A stretch of DNA of 64,000 bases from Aedes albopictus (lineage: Eukaryota; Arthropoda; Insecta; Diptera; Culicidae): NCBI RefSeq assembly GCF_035046485.1, contig NC_085138.1, positions 294,668,256 to 294,732,255 of the forward strand, read 5' to 3'. Positions 45,045 to 56,430 of the stretch are shown here, one piece after another. The translations under genes and the position numbers were made by a program. The notes below the pieces were generated by a model. That model was not told the origin of the DNA. It saw nothing but the letters and a program-made list of their open reading frames with translations, and searched no databases. The number at the start of each line of letters is the position of its first letter. Position 1 is the first letter of the stretch.

Positions 45045-45411
45045 CTTCGTCAGTTGCTCTTCCCCCCGAGAGCGGCTGGCACTTGACCCTCTTCTGAGCT
45101 CTCATAGCTCAAACGGACCCGGGTAATTGGATATCGGCGAACGGCAACCCATAATGGACGACCCCCAATCGGACTGGAAAAGGAACAACAGCCATACATC
45201 GTTTCATCATCATGCTCATCAGTCTACCAAGGACAGGGTAGAAAAGTGAAAGCAGCACAAAGGCAAACCAGTTCGATATAGTAGAATAAGAATATAATAG
45301 AATACATATAGGCGCTGTACAGAGTGTTAGGGCAGCCGCCAATTGGAATCGCCCACGTAGTGCCCTAGTGGACAAAAGAGCTGTAAAATAGGTTAAGTGG
45401 CTAAGAATAAT
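44970..45411 (+). mobile_element. tRNA-headed SINE-like element, 442 bp
   Basis: The head folds as a full cloverleaf: acceptor GCCGGGG/CCCCGGC, D stem CGTG/CACG, anticodon stem TTCGC/GCGGA with loop TTCATAA (anticodon CAT), B box GGTTCGATCCC. A ~365-bp tRNA-unrelated body follows, ending 'aagaataataaaa'. 'aaaaccctggaggatt' before and 'aaaaccctgaaggaat' after look like a target duplication, though the host array is repetitive. Confidence 0.75.
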
Positions 45412-46884
45412 AAAACCCTGAAGGAATTCAAGGAGGAATCCCTGAAAAAAAGTCCAAGAGGAATTTCCGAAGGAACTCTAGGAGGAATCTCTGGATGAAT
45501 TATATGAGGAATCCCCGAAGAACTCGAGAAAGAATCTCCAAAGGATTTCAAACCGAAATCCTCGATAGTGGAATTCAAAGAAACAGTTCTTAACTCGATT
45601 TTCTTTTTGCTCCCAAATTAATTCCATGAGGAATCCCGAATGAATTTTAGGAGAAATTATCGAAGGAATTCCATGAGGAAATCCAGGAGGAATCTCCAAA
45701 GAGTTCTAAGAAGAATCATCAAAGAAATCCAGGAGAAATCCACGACGGAGTATCAAATGAAATCTCTGATAGAATTTCTTGTGGAATCTATGAAGTAAGT
45801 CTAGGACGAATCCTCGACGGAATTCCAGAAGAGACCCCCAAAGGAATTTCAGGAAGATTTCCTGAAGGAACTCTAGCAGAGACCCCCGAAGAAATTGTAC
45901 GCGGAATCCCCGGAAGAATTCCAAGAAGGAAGTTTAAGTTGTATCTTCGGAGGAATTCCCGAAGGAATCCCGAAGGAATTCCAGGAGGAATCCTTGAAAG
46001 AATTTCAGGAGAAATTCTTGAAGGAAGTCTTGAGGAAACCCTGAAGGAAATCTAGGAAGAATCCCCGTAGGAATTCCAAGAGGAATCTTCGAAATAATTC
46101 CAGGAGAAATTTCCGAATCATTTCTTTGGAGAATCTCCTAATAAATTCCAGGAGGAATTCCCGTAGGAACTTCAGGAGGAATGCTCGAAGGAAGTCCATG
46201 AGGAACCCCTGAAGGAAGTCCAAGAGGAATCCCAGAAGAAATTACAGGAGAAAACTCTGCAGGAATGTCAGGGGGAATCCCCGAAAGAATTCCGTTAGCA
46301 ATCTCCGAACGATTTCCAGGTGCAGTTCTTGAAGGATTTTCAGCGGAATCTCCCGAGGGAATCTTTCTGGGTAGAGGGATCCCTGCAGGATTTCCAGGAG
46401 GAATCCCCGAAAGATTGTCAATAATATCCTAGAGATATGCCTGATTATATTCCTAAGGAAATTCTCGAAGGAACTTTAACAAGATTCCCTGAAAGAACTC
46501 CTGTAGGGAATCTCTGATTTTACTCCTGGAGTATCCGTGAGTTCTCCTGGAAAAATCTCAGAAAGAAACCCAAGAGCGGTACCTTGAATAACTCATGGAT
46601 GAATTCCTAAATGAACTTCTCGAGATATCCCCTACGGATATCCTGGAGGATTCTGAAAAGGAACTCTTATAATAATTTTTGAATGGATTTCTTTAGGAAT
46701 CCCTGAATAAACTTCTAGGGGAATCCTTGGATCCTCCTGTAAGATTCTCGGAAGGAACTCCTGGAGAGATTTCTGAGCTTCTGATACAATCCCTGAAGAA
46801 ATTCAGGAGGAAGCCTGAACTCTTGGACTAATTTCTGAAAGAACTCCTGTATGAATTTCTAAAAGAACGTTATAAAATAGTTTT

Positions 46885-47130
46885 GTTCGAATTTTGTCAA
46901 GACTAGAAAAGCCATTTCAAAGTTAAATTCTACCGCAGTCGAATCCGAGAATCGTTAACTGCTGTGAGAGAAAAGTCAATCCGTTTAGCAACCATTGTTC
47001 GGCAGAACAACACTGGACGAAAAATCGGCAATAATTGAGTCTCTGAGGAAGATACCAAATCTAACTGAAACGTCGGACAAGATTAAATAGCTGTATTTGA
47101 AATTTGTCAAGACTGGAAAAGCCATTACAA
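46885..47130. repeat. ~30-bp direct repeats 207 bp apart
   Basis: 'tttgtcaagactagaaaagc' (46896) and 'tttgtcaagactggaaaagc' (47103) flank about 180 bp of non-array sequence inside the degenerate repeats; probably a foreign insertion or a duplicated tail. Confidence 0.5.
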
Positions 47131-48035
47131 ATGAGTTTCAGATGGAATCCCTGCAGGAACTCCTATACTAATGTCTAGGACCGTTTGTTAGAATTCCTGA
47201 AAGAACTTCTAACGGAACTCTTGATGGATCTCCAGGAGTGGTTTCTGAAAAACACAGAACGCCAGGAGGAACCCGTTGTTGGAATTCTAGAGGAATTCCT
47301 GAGAGATCTCCTAGAGGAATCTCTTAAGAAACTCCTGGACTAATTCCTGAAGAAACTTCTGAATGAATTCCTGAAGGAATTTCAGAAAAAAATCCCTGGA
47401 GAAATTCTCTGACTAATCTCTAAAGGACCTCCTATGGGAATACCTGATGAATCTTCTGGATGAATATCGGATGTATTTCTAGGAGGCATCCGGGGATTTT
47501 TTTTTATTACCGAACAGATTTGGGCCGAAGGGTCTCCGATTTCAATGAAAATTCCACCAGAGCTAGAGGTCGTGGATATATGATCAAATTTGGAAATCAA
47601 AAAAATCATAGTGGACTATTTTCCCGAAAAACGCTAGATGAAATTTCACAATTTTCCAATTTTTTTCAAAATACCCCAAACTTCAAAAAATCATATCTCA
47701 AAAACTATGCATCGTAGAACAAACTTTTTTTTAGGGAAATCGACGCCAAATTACCTCAGCAATCCGATAAAAATACACTGAGAAAAAAGTTTCTGAGAAA
47801 ATTTTTCACCATAGAGAAAAAACGTCTAGAAATGCCGATAAAAGTACCGTCTGTATCATAGATTATTTTGAACAAAATTTTTCCTAGCGCAAAAAATAAG
47901 GTTCTTCATTTCGTTCTTTGACGCCAAAGTGGAATCTCTTACCGTTTTAGAGATATAGCCAAACAACCAACGGCCAGTCGTAATATTTTCATAGGAAGCC
48001 ATCAACAAAAGCGGCCGTGCAGTTGTTGCAACATA

Positions 48036-50276
48036 GGGGTAGGCGGGGCATTATGGACACCCGGGGCAGAATGGACACCCTCAATATTTTGAAATATGCA
48101 AACTTTTTTGAACTTTTAATGAATGGAGAATATAGTCCATTTTTTTTTTTTTGAGCATGATTGAGCATGATTGACCGCCCGCGGTTGCTCCTCTGTTATT
48201 GCAAGGACAACTGCATTTACACAAAGAACCAACAGATGATGCTTGGGATTAGCTTTCTCTTCATTGTGTAAATGCTGGAATCCCAATACTTTTCAATAAG
48301 CAATACCAGCGCCGGCCGCGTCCGAATGCAGGTCAATTGAGGATAGGGAAGGAAGTGATGACGTGATTCTCGCTTAGGCCAATAACCGAGGAATTCTCTG
48401 CGTTACTACGAGAAATCACTAGGAGTTTGGACAGGGGAAATGGAGATGTGTTGAGGATTTTATCGGGGTAAACGAGTGTAATGTTTTGATTCGCGATTAA
48501 TAATGCGCTCGCGGAGAAATACCCTTCTAAACCTTGGACGACGAACGCGATCTTTTGTGCCTCAAAACTCACTCTACATAAGTTGTTAATTCACAACTAA
48601 GGAGAACACAATGCTAAACACCGACGCATCTGTAGTTTGCGTTTCCGCGAGAGACAATGCTGAACGCGATCAATTCACAAGTATTAACAAAATAACACGT
48701 GATAAATAAATCAGAAAGATCTTACCGCATGGTTCGCCGTCTATCTTTTACCGACCCTCTCTTTTTCCAGAAATTCATGCAACCTTTATTTGAGTCAAAA
48801 CATTTATTCATTTGGACTAAAATATAACAAATGTCGACACCGAAGATGACGAACCATTCAAATTGTTGTGTTCATGCAAAAATGAAAGGAAATTATTTAT
48901 TATCAACTCAATGTGCATTTGGAACTAGAGCCGACACATGACGTGACGAACTTTTCAATATTTGTTAGATAAATACACAAAAACCAGAGCAGAATTGTAT
49001 AAATCCTTTAGCATTAATTATTATTATTATTGTTATGATAAAATGGAAAGAGCTCACCAATTAACATCCTTCGAAGTGTCCAGTGCGTATGTGCTACAGC
49101 ATCTTCCACTAATTGGCCTCTTCTCCGAAATCACACTGAACCGCTACAACTACACACGGGTACGACGATGTGGACAGTCAAATAGACGACGACGACGGAC
49201 GATCCGAATGAAAACGCGGCCTGTACACTTTGCCTCCAAAAACTCAAAGCGGCATTTCGACGTTACCTCAAAAAACACATTAAACTGCCCTGTACGAAGA
49301 CGAGCACTGTGAAATAGACGACGACGACGACGCGCTCGCGGCCAAACCAAATGAAAAAGCGGCATTTCGACGTTGCCTCCAAACACACACTCGAATGGAG
49401 AATATAGTCCATTTGTCTAAAATGTAGTTTCAGGAAATAAACATTCGAAATTAAAATTATACTTGATTTTACACGAAAAAGTTGTGTCCTCCGTTTTTTG
49501 TGCATTTAAATTATAATTTTCACACCATCTAAAATAAGATTTAGTGAATCATTTATTGCAGGTCGATTAAAACCTAATATTTCTAGAACACATGCAAGTA
49601 GTTTTGCTGTATCTACATGCTTAACATGTTTACATTTTCTTCTTTATTATATCAAAAATCAAGTTTGGAAATATCTTCTGCTGCCGGGGCAAAATGGACA
49701 CTCACCTTTTTGAAAGAAGCGGCAAGGGAAAAATATAACCTAAATCACAAACCAACCATATTCTTCGATTTCAGTATATTTTCGGTTAAATGTTCACTAT
49801 AGTAGACATAGGGTGAAACAAATTGGTCAAAAAACGACAGAAGTGGAAAATAGTTGTCCTAGGCACAGCTGTACATGCCGACAAAAACGAAGCTTTATCC
49901 AAAACAGCCTGAATTTAAATCAACTGAACAAAAATGAACTACTGCGGCGTATTATTTATCCATAAAAGTTGTTTTGTAATGAAATCACTTTATAGGTGTA
50001 GATAATGTATGAAATTCGTAAAAGTCTCATGGTGTCCATATTGCCCCAGGGGGGTGTCCATTCTGCCCCGTATGCTTGAAGACGGTCATGAAAAACTAAC
50101 ATTTTTCAAAACATTTTTTGAAGTGGATAAATCATTTTTCTTCGTGAGCATTCTTATGCAATAGATGCTAAATAGACTTTAGAAGGATACATGTATCAAA
50201 AAACTAAACTTGTTTGACATCTTGCCAGGTAAAGTTGGCAAAAACCTTAGGGTGTCCATATTGCCCCGCCTACCCC
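48036..50276. mobile_element. TA element, 2.2 kb, 'GGGGTAGGCGGGGCATTATG' ends
   Basis: Ends GGGGTAGGCGGGGCA and GGGGTAGGCGGGGCA (right, reversed) are perfect at first, TA on each side (48034-48035, 50277-50278). Removing it restores the foldback arm: 'gcaaca-TA-tgtatttgctttgc' against 'gcaacatgtttgctttgc' in the other arm. 'ggggca.aatggacacc' is reiterated at about 48053, 49687, 50033 and 50050. Without the nested retroposon the element is about 970 bp and non-coding. Confidence 0.9.
48143..49392 (-). mobile_element. Poly(A) retroposon, ~1.25 kb, with 22-bp target duplication
   Basis: 'gaatggagaatatagtccat' plus 'tt' is repeated exactly at 48121-48142 and 49393-49414. A T-run at 48140-48152 is a poly(A) tail on the minus strand. 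Read on that strand it begins 'gagtgtgtgtttggagg' and repeats 'aacgtcgaaatgccgctt' twice in the first 150 bp with CGTCGT runs. The end carries 'tcaatcatgctcaatcatgc' before the tail. Frames of about 80 codons show no domain. It is a retroposed RNA of unknown identity, related to 9640-9990; a deleted LINE or host transcript are both possible. Confidence 0.8.
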
Positions 50277-50776
50277 TATGTATTTGCTTTGCGGCAAGCA
50301 AATGACATACGCTAATTGCAACGTAATTTTGACACTAACGTGAATCGGAGTGCACTGACAGCACATATATGGCACTTTAGTGCCTTTTAAATGCAACAAC
50401 TTATCAAATTTTGAAATTAATGGATTTGTAACTAGAAAGCGTTGCAAATAACAAGTTTACAACGAGCAAACGCATATTTCAACGTATTTTTTTTTTCAAT
50501 CAAAGCAATCATATGCCGTTAGAGATGAGTGGATATCAGGTCTCTTTACACATGTAAAGCTTTATTTTGTTTATATAGAGTTTTTGTAGCTTAAATGATC
50601 ATTGGTTAGTGGATTTTTCTATACACCATAAAGAGACATTTTCCACTCAATATTTGATAAATAGCATGGTCTGTGCATAATGTGTTTGTATAATGTGCTT
50701 TAGAAAAAACACCAATTTAAAACTTAACGGAACTTTTAAAGATATATACCATGGATGAGAGGAACAAACATGTACT

Positions 50777-50932
50777 CTCTGGAGCGGATCTGGTGTGATG
50801 GTTACAGTTCATGACTGTCATGCCGAGGACTTGGGATCGAATCCCACTCCCGACATATGACGGGAAGTAAAGTGTGGGTCCCGAGATGAACTAGCCTATG
50901 GCTAAAAATCTAGTTAATACAGATAATAAAAT
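50777..50932 (+). mobile_element. tRNA-derived SINE, 156 bp, 11-bp duplication
   Basis: Perfect AAACATGTACT repeats (50766-50776, 50933-50943). A-box-like 'tggtgtgatggttacag', B-box-like 'gggatcgaatccc', then 'ggaagtaaagtgtgggtccc' and 'gagatgaactagcctatggc', ending 'cagataataaaat'. Different family from the SINEs at 37320 and 44970. Confidence 0.9.
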
Positions 50933-51197
50933 AAACATGTACTAATTAGTACGGGCAACAAATTAAAGTTTACCATGTCTACAACTTCTTAACGCGCTAA
51001 TAAAACATTGTTGCTTCAAACCAAGCTTTTCCTGTTCTAAGAAGCGACACAATTCCAACAGTGACGATAATTATATTCAGCAATGGTTAGCAAAGATTAA
51101 TACCGAGCTCTGTATAGAGCTACTGAGTTGACAACAGTTGAGACAGCACGGTACGCTGGAGGATCGATCATTACCGTTAAAGTAAGTTTTGACATTG

Positions 51198-51430
51198 ATT
51201 AAGGTTGAAGGATTCGTCATTGATATAATCGTCATCATTGAAAATTCTAAAGCAGTTTTCTCGTCCAAAACTGAACATTTTGCAGTGAAAAATTATTCAC
51301 TGTATTGTGGGTGGAGAATGGAGTACAGTGAATACATTTTTAAAGCGAAATTTTAAGTTTTGAACGAGAAAACTGCTTTTGAATTTTCAATGATGACGGT
51401 TATGTCAATGACGAATCCTTCAACCTTAAT
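51198..51430. mobile_element. Hairpin element, ~233 bp
   Basis: The arms 'attaaggttgaaggattcgt', 'cattgaaaattctaaagc' and 'agttttctcgt' and their complements form a ~72-bp stem. The loop holds a second inverted pair 'attcactgta'/'tacagtgaat'. Target duplication not found. Confidence 0.7.
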
Positions 51431-51795
51431 AGAAAAAACACTGAAATGTAAGATCAATCAATTCATCACTATTTTCTAACTAACAATTTGTTGTCAAAAA
51501 GACTTCATCAGTTTTGAGAACGAGCATGACAAACCCATACTACTACCCATAATATATTCGAATCAACCAATAAATCGGTGCACGGTTCGAATGATTCAAA
51601 TATTGTCTAAAATTGTATAATGCTCTAAGATGTCAAGTAAATGATTAATTTCAAGAAATCCTCTAGCGTCCTCATTTTCATTCACAGCTTGTGCATTTAC
51701 GAAGCTTCATGGATCAATATTGGATCCTTAACTATCTATATCTACTGAAAATTTCTAGAATGCTTTCGTTATTTCTGAACGAAGCAAAAGAATTA

Positions 51796-52261
51796 CCGTA
51801 TTACCCCGCTAATACGACACCGACTGTTGTCGTATAACCGGGGTATACTTTTAATTCGACAAACTGGTCACTCTACACCACCATGCTCATTGAAATTTGG
51901 CAACTCTATTTTTGTTTTTGTTTTGATTTCCGGATTTGTTATGAAACATAATTTCATCAAATATTGCTGTGGCGCGAATGAAAAGCTCGTTCTTTCTACG
52001 ATTGTTGCCATCCTCAGTTCATTCCGGTTGGTCTCCAAGCGGTTTGGGTGTTAAATAGCACCAATTCAGAACTTCCGAAATTTGCGGCTGCAAGAGGAGT
52101 TGCTGCGGGTGCGAGTATAAGCGTAATATCAAACTGTTTTGCAATTACAGTGTACCTCGCTGTGACATTTGAACACTTTTTAATTCGACATGTGTCGTAT
52201 AAGCGGGGTACGAATTAAAAAGTGTCGTATTAAAACGTGTCGAACCAGAGGGGTAAGACGG
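51796..52261 (-). mobile_element. 466-bp MITE, TA duplication (copy B, inverted)
   Basis: Same length as copy A, opposite orientation. I found one difference, near the 'gtagggtgacc'/'gtagagtgacc' site. TA flanks at 51794-51795 and 52262-52263. Outer flanks unrelated to copy A, so this is a separate transposition. Confidence 0.95.
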
Positions 52262-53365
52262 TATAATCAAAAAATACTACACAACTATGCATTTTTGTTA
52301 CTTACACAGTTAAAAATGTTATATCATTTAACCTGTAACAAAAGGACCTCGTCGTATCGCACACATTTTTCCATCAGTTTATAAATTTCGGCTTGCTCTC
52401 AGTATGATGCTTGCGTTCAACATTCCATACAAGAATTTGTTTAATGTAAAATTAAGTTAAAAAAGATAGAAATTCGTATGCAATTTTTTTTTCGTTAGGT
52501 AGGTATAATTTCAAATATTTTGCTGAGTAGTAACCATTCTCCGTTAATAGTTTTCTTTGTTTTCATTGTTTTCTTAAATTGAAATGGAAAACATATAGGG
52601 CATGAGTGCTATAAGTAATTTTACGCTCACCGGTGGCATTAGCTCGTTGTTAACTTGTTATTTGAAACACATTTTAGTTAGAAACCCGATCATTGCAAAA
52701 CATGACTATTTAATGCACTTGAGTACCTTAAGTGCTATTTATGTGCTGTCAGTGCACTCCGATGCACGTTAGTGTCAAATTTACGTTACAATTAGCTTAT
52801 GTCATTTGCTCGTTGCAAAGCAAACATGTTGCACAGGTTAACGGCCGCTGTTGTAGATGGCTTCCTATGAAAATAAAGCGACTGGCCGTTGGTTTTTTGG
52901 CTATATCTCTGAAACGGTAAAAGATTCCATTTTGGCGTCCAAGAACGAAATAAAGGACATTAATTTTTGCGCTAGGAAAAATTTTGTTCGAAATAATCTA
53001 TGATACAGACGGTACTTTTATCAGCATTTCTAGACGTTTTTTCTCTATGGTGAAAAATTTTCTGGGAAACTTTTTTCTCAGTGTATTTTTATAGGATTGC
53101 TGAGGTAATTTGGCGTCGATTTCACTAAAAAAAGTTTGTTCTACGATGCATAGTTTTTGAGATATGATTTTTTGAAGTTTGGGATGTTTTACAAAATTTT
53201 GAAAAATCGTGAAATTTCATCTAGTGATTCCCGGAAAAATAGTCCACTATGATTTTTTTGAATTCCATATATGGTCATATATCCACGACCTCTAGCTCTG
53301 GTGAAATTTTCATTGAAATCAGAGACCCTTCGGCCCAAAGTGTTCGATAATAAAAAAAAATCCCC

Positions 53366-53600
53366 ATCCCTGAATCCTCCTGACAAAAAAAAAATGTGAA
53401 GGTACTTCTGTCGAGATCTTCCTGAGAGATCTTCTGAAAAAAAAAATGCATGTTGAAACTCCTAGAGGCATCCCTGAATCTCTGAAGGAACTACTGGAGA
53501 CATCTTTGAGGAAACTCCTGAAGAGATCTCTAAATGGGAAGTTTAGAGGAATCTTCGAAAAAAAAATAGTATTTTATCTCAACTTAAACAAAATTTTGTT
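53366..53600. repeat. Degenerate short repeats, right remainder
   Basis: 'gaaggaactactggagacat' and similar resume the 43600-47490 array after the foldback, confirming that the foldback inserted into it. Confidence 0.75.
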
Positions 53601-54864
53601 CGTACACTGATCACCGGAGTGAAAAATGAAAATCGGTGGCGTGACAAACATCGGCGTATGGCGCGCCGTCGATATCACGGTCGGAGTCGGCGTGGGACAA
53701 AAAGTGTCGGTGGCGGCGGTGCACAGGTCTAGTCCCAACGCATCATCTTGTTCATCGACTTCAAAGCGGCATACGACAGTATCAACCGCGCAGAGCTATT
53801 GAAAATCATAGACGAAAACGTCATTCCTGGTAAGCTAAGCAGACTGATTAAAGCAACGATGGACGGTGTGCAAAACTGCGTTAGGATTTCGGGTAAACTA
53901 TCCAGTTCATTCGAATCTCTCCGGGGACTGCAACAAGGTGACGGACTCTCATGCCTACTCTTCCACATCGCTCTGGAAGGTGTGATGCGACGAGCCGGGC
54001 TCAACAGCCGGGGAACGATTTTCACAAAATCCGGTGAATTTGTGTGCTTTGCGGACGACACGGACACCCCCCTGAAACTCCGAGCAACAAAGGTCGGGCT
54101 GGTGGTGAATGCCTCTAAAACAAAGTACATGCTGGTAGGCGAAACCGAACACAACCAAATCCGTCTGGGTAGTAATGCAACGATAGACGGGGATATCTTT
54201 GAGGTGGTATTGGAATTCGTCTACTTCGAATCCTTACTGACGGCTGACAACAACGTAAGTCGTGAAATACGAAGGCGCATCATCAGCAGAAGGGCCTACA
54301 ACGGACTTCAAAAGGAGCTGCGATCTAAAAAGATTCACTCACGCACCAAATGCGCCATGTACAAAACGTTAATAAGACCGGTGGTCCTCTACGGACACGA
54401 GATATGGACCATGCTCGAGAAGGACCTGCAAGCACTCGGAGTTTTCGAGCGACGCGGGCTAAGAACGATCTTCGGCGGTGTGCAGGAGAACGGTGTGTGG
54501 CAGAGAAGGATGAACCACGAGCTTGCTCCACTTTACGGCGACCCCGCATCGAGAAGATGGCCAAAGCCGAAAGGATACGGTGGGCAGGGCATGTTGCAAG
54601 AATGCCGGACAACAACCCTGCAAAATTTTGTGTTCGTGACTGCTCCAGTTGGCAGAAGAAGGCATGGAGCGCAGAGAGCACAATGGTTGGACCAGGTTGT
54701 CAAGTCACGCTGACTTGACGAGCATTGGGCGTGACTGAGTATGGAGAGCAGCAGCCACAAACCGAGTATTGTGGCGTAGTATTGTTGATTATGTCATATC
54801 TTGAACGTGAAGTTAAGCACCACTGTCGACAAGTATTACTTATAATTCATATTGTCACAATTAA
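53601..54864 (+). mobile_element. RTE/JAM-type non-LTR retrotransposon, copy 4 (3' half)
   Basis: A G+C-rich patch (53620-53735, 'gtggcggcggtg') is followed by the second half of the RT and the C-terminal region. 'cgagtattgtggcgtagtat' near 54763 encodes the YRVLWRSI terminus. The 5' half is absent. The 3' end abuts the TTAA foldback at 54861. Confidence 0.8.
53733..54720 (+). pseudogene. RTE reverse transcriptase, C-terminal half (copy 4)
   Basis: A long open frame: LFIDFKAAYDSINRAELLKI (first catalytic Asp), LRGLQQGDGLSCLLFHIALE, RRAGLNSRGTIFTKSG and VCFADDTDTPLK (catalytic FADD). About 15-20 residues between FADD and VGLVVNASKTKYMLVG appear deleted in frame. Then VREIRRRIISRRAYNGL-like thumb, KTLIRPVVLYGHEIWTMLEK, FERRGLRTIFGGV. 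Near 54560 the frame shifts: RIRWAGHVARMPDNNPAK lies in another frame before HGAQRAQWLDQV. Catalytic residues survive but the N-terminal half is missing. Confidence 0.85.
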
Positions 54865-55239
54865 CCTTCGTCGTGCATTAGGGTCATTATGACCCAAAAC
54901 GCGATTTCAAGCATTAATATCTCTTTTGTTAGTTAACTTATCGTAATGAAACTTCTTGACTTTTAATATTTTTCAGAAACGAGTCTTTTGAAAAAAAATT
55001 TTTTTCTTAAGGTGAAACCAAAATGGCGCCACAAAAAAAGTTACGAATAATGCATTGGGGTCATTATGACCCAGAAAACCAAACTCTTATAGAATGATGA
55101 TTTTTTCACCAATTCAAATGACCAAAGTCTTATTTGATAGATAATTTCGTCAAGAATGTGTTGATATGTTGAAATAGTGGTTCCGGGAACATTGGCCACC
55201 GGGAATCTGCAACATAGGGCACTATGTCGGATATGTGGG

Positions 55240-56430
55240 AAGCACTACATTTTGCCAGTAGTTGTGGAATATCTCGCGTTCTGGACCACCTAGAAGGATA
55301 CTGTCTTCGGCAAAGTTGCTCAGAAGACTAAGAGCTCTCACATAGGAAACAATTTAGTACGAGAATCACTCACTGCGTGGCGCTAGTGTTCTTAGGAGCT
55401 TCCAGTTCAGTCTGAACGTCGTATATCTTGTGTTCTGGATCACTTAGAAGGATACTGTCTTCGGAAAAGTTGCTCAGAAGACTAACAGCTTTCACATAGG
55501 AAACAATTCAGTTCGAGAATCACTCACTGCGTGGCGCTAGCGTTCCTATGAGCTTCCAGTTCAGTCTGAACGTCGTATATCTCGCGTTCTGGACCACCTA
55601 GAAGGATTACTGTCTTCGGCAAAGTTGCTCAGAAGACTAAGAGCTTTCACATAGGAAACAATTTAGTTCGAGAATCACTCACTGTGTGGCGCTAGTGTTC
55701 TTAGGAGCTTCCAGTTAAGTCTGAACGTCGAATATCTCGTATTCTGGACCACTTAGAAGGATTCTGTCTTCGGCAAAGTTGCTCAGTAGACTAAGAGCTT
55801 TCACATAGGAAACAATTTAGTTAGAGAATCACTCACTGCGTGGCGCTAGTGTTCGTATGAGCTTCCAGTTCAGTCTGAACGTCGTATATCTCGCGTTCTG
55901 GACCACCTAGAAGGATACTGTCTTCGGCAAAGTTGCTCAGAAGACTAAGAGCTTGCACATAGGAAACAATTTAGTTCGAAAATCACTCACTGCGTGGCGC
56001 TAGTGTTCTTAGGAGCTTCCAGTTCAATCTGAACGTCGTGTACCTCGTGTTCTGGACTCTAAAAGGATACTGTCTTTGGCAAAGTTGCTCAGAAGACTAA
56101 GAGCTTCCACATAGGAAACAACTTAGTTCGAGAATTAGTCACTGCGTGGCGCTAGTGTTCTTAGGTGCTTCAGCTCAGTCTGAACGTCGTATATCTCGTG
56201 TTCTTGACCTTTTAAAAGGATACTGCCTTCGGCAAAGCTGCTCAGAAGACTAAAAGCTTTTACATAGGAAACAATTTTGTTCGAAAATCACTTACTGCGT
56301 GGTGCTAATGTTCTTAGGAGCTTCCAGTTTAGTCTGAACGTCGTAAATCTTGCGCTCTTGATCACTTAGAAGGATACTGCCTTCTGTAAAGTTACTCAAA
56401 AGACTTAGAGTTTTCATGATGTGATGCTAC
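55240..56430 (+). repeat. ~154-bp tandem array, left arm of the TTAA foldback
   Basis: About eight copies. 'cttccagttcagtctgaacg' starts near 55400, 55554, 55709, 55863, 56017 and 56322, 154 bp apart. Each unit also holds 'actgtcttcggcaaagttgc', 'tcacataggaaacaattt' and 'cactgcgtggcgctagtg'. Confidence 0.95.

Larger units (their letters stand above)
43600..47490. repeat. Long GGAATTCC-type 12/24-bp repeat array
   Basis: The best-preserved stretch of this class: 'aggaattccaggaggaatcc', 'cccgaaggaattccaagagg' and variants, sub-period 12 bp, higher-order 24 bp. On the minus strand it translates to GIPS/GIPP tetrapeptide runs and gives a 267-codon frame (43759-44562), which is a repeat artefact. 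Interrupted by a SINE at 44970-45411. Confidence 0.9.
47492..53365. mobile_element. 5.9-kb foldback element with ~740-bp arms
   Basis: The left arm (47492-48035 plus 50277-50480) and right arm (52635-53365) are inverted repeats: 'ggggatttttttttatta', 'gggccgaagggtctc', 'accagagctagaggtcgtgg', 'gcatcgtagaacaaac', 'aaacaaccaacggccagtcg' and complements. Both outer flanks are the degenerate array. The left arm is split by a 2.2-kb TA element. The spacer carries a SINE, a hairpin and a 466-bp MITE. No coding capacity. Confidence 0.85.

Noticed and set aside
53748..54713. An intact 321-residue RT gene
   Set aside because: The N-terminal half of the RT and the endonuclease are missing, an in-frame deletion follows FADD, and the C-terminal part shifts frame near 54560.
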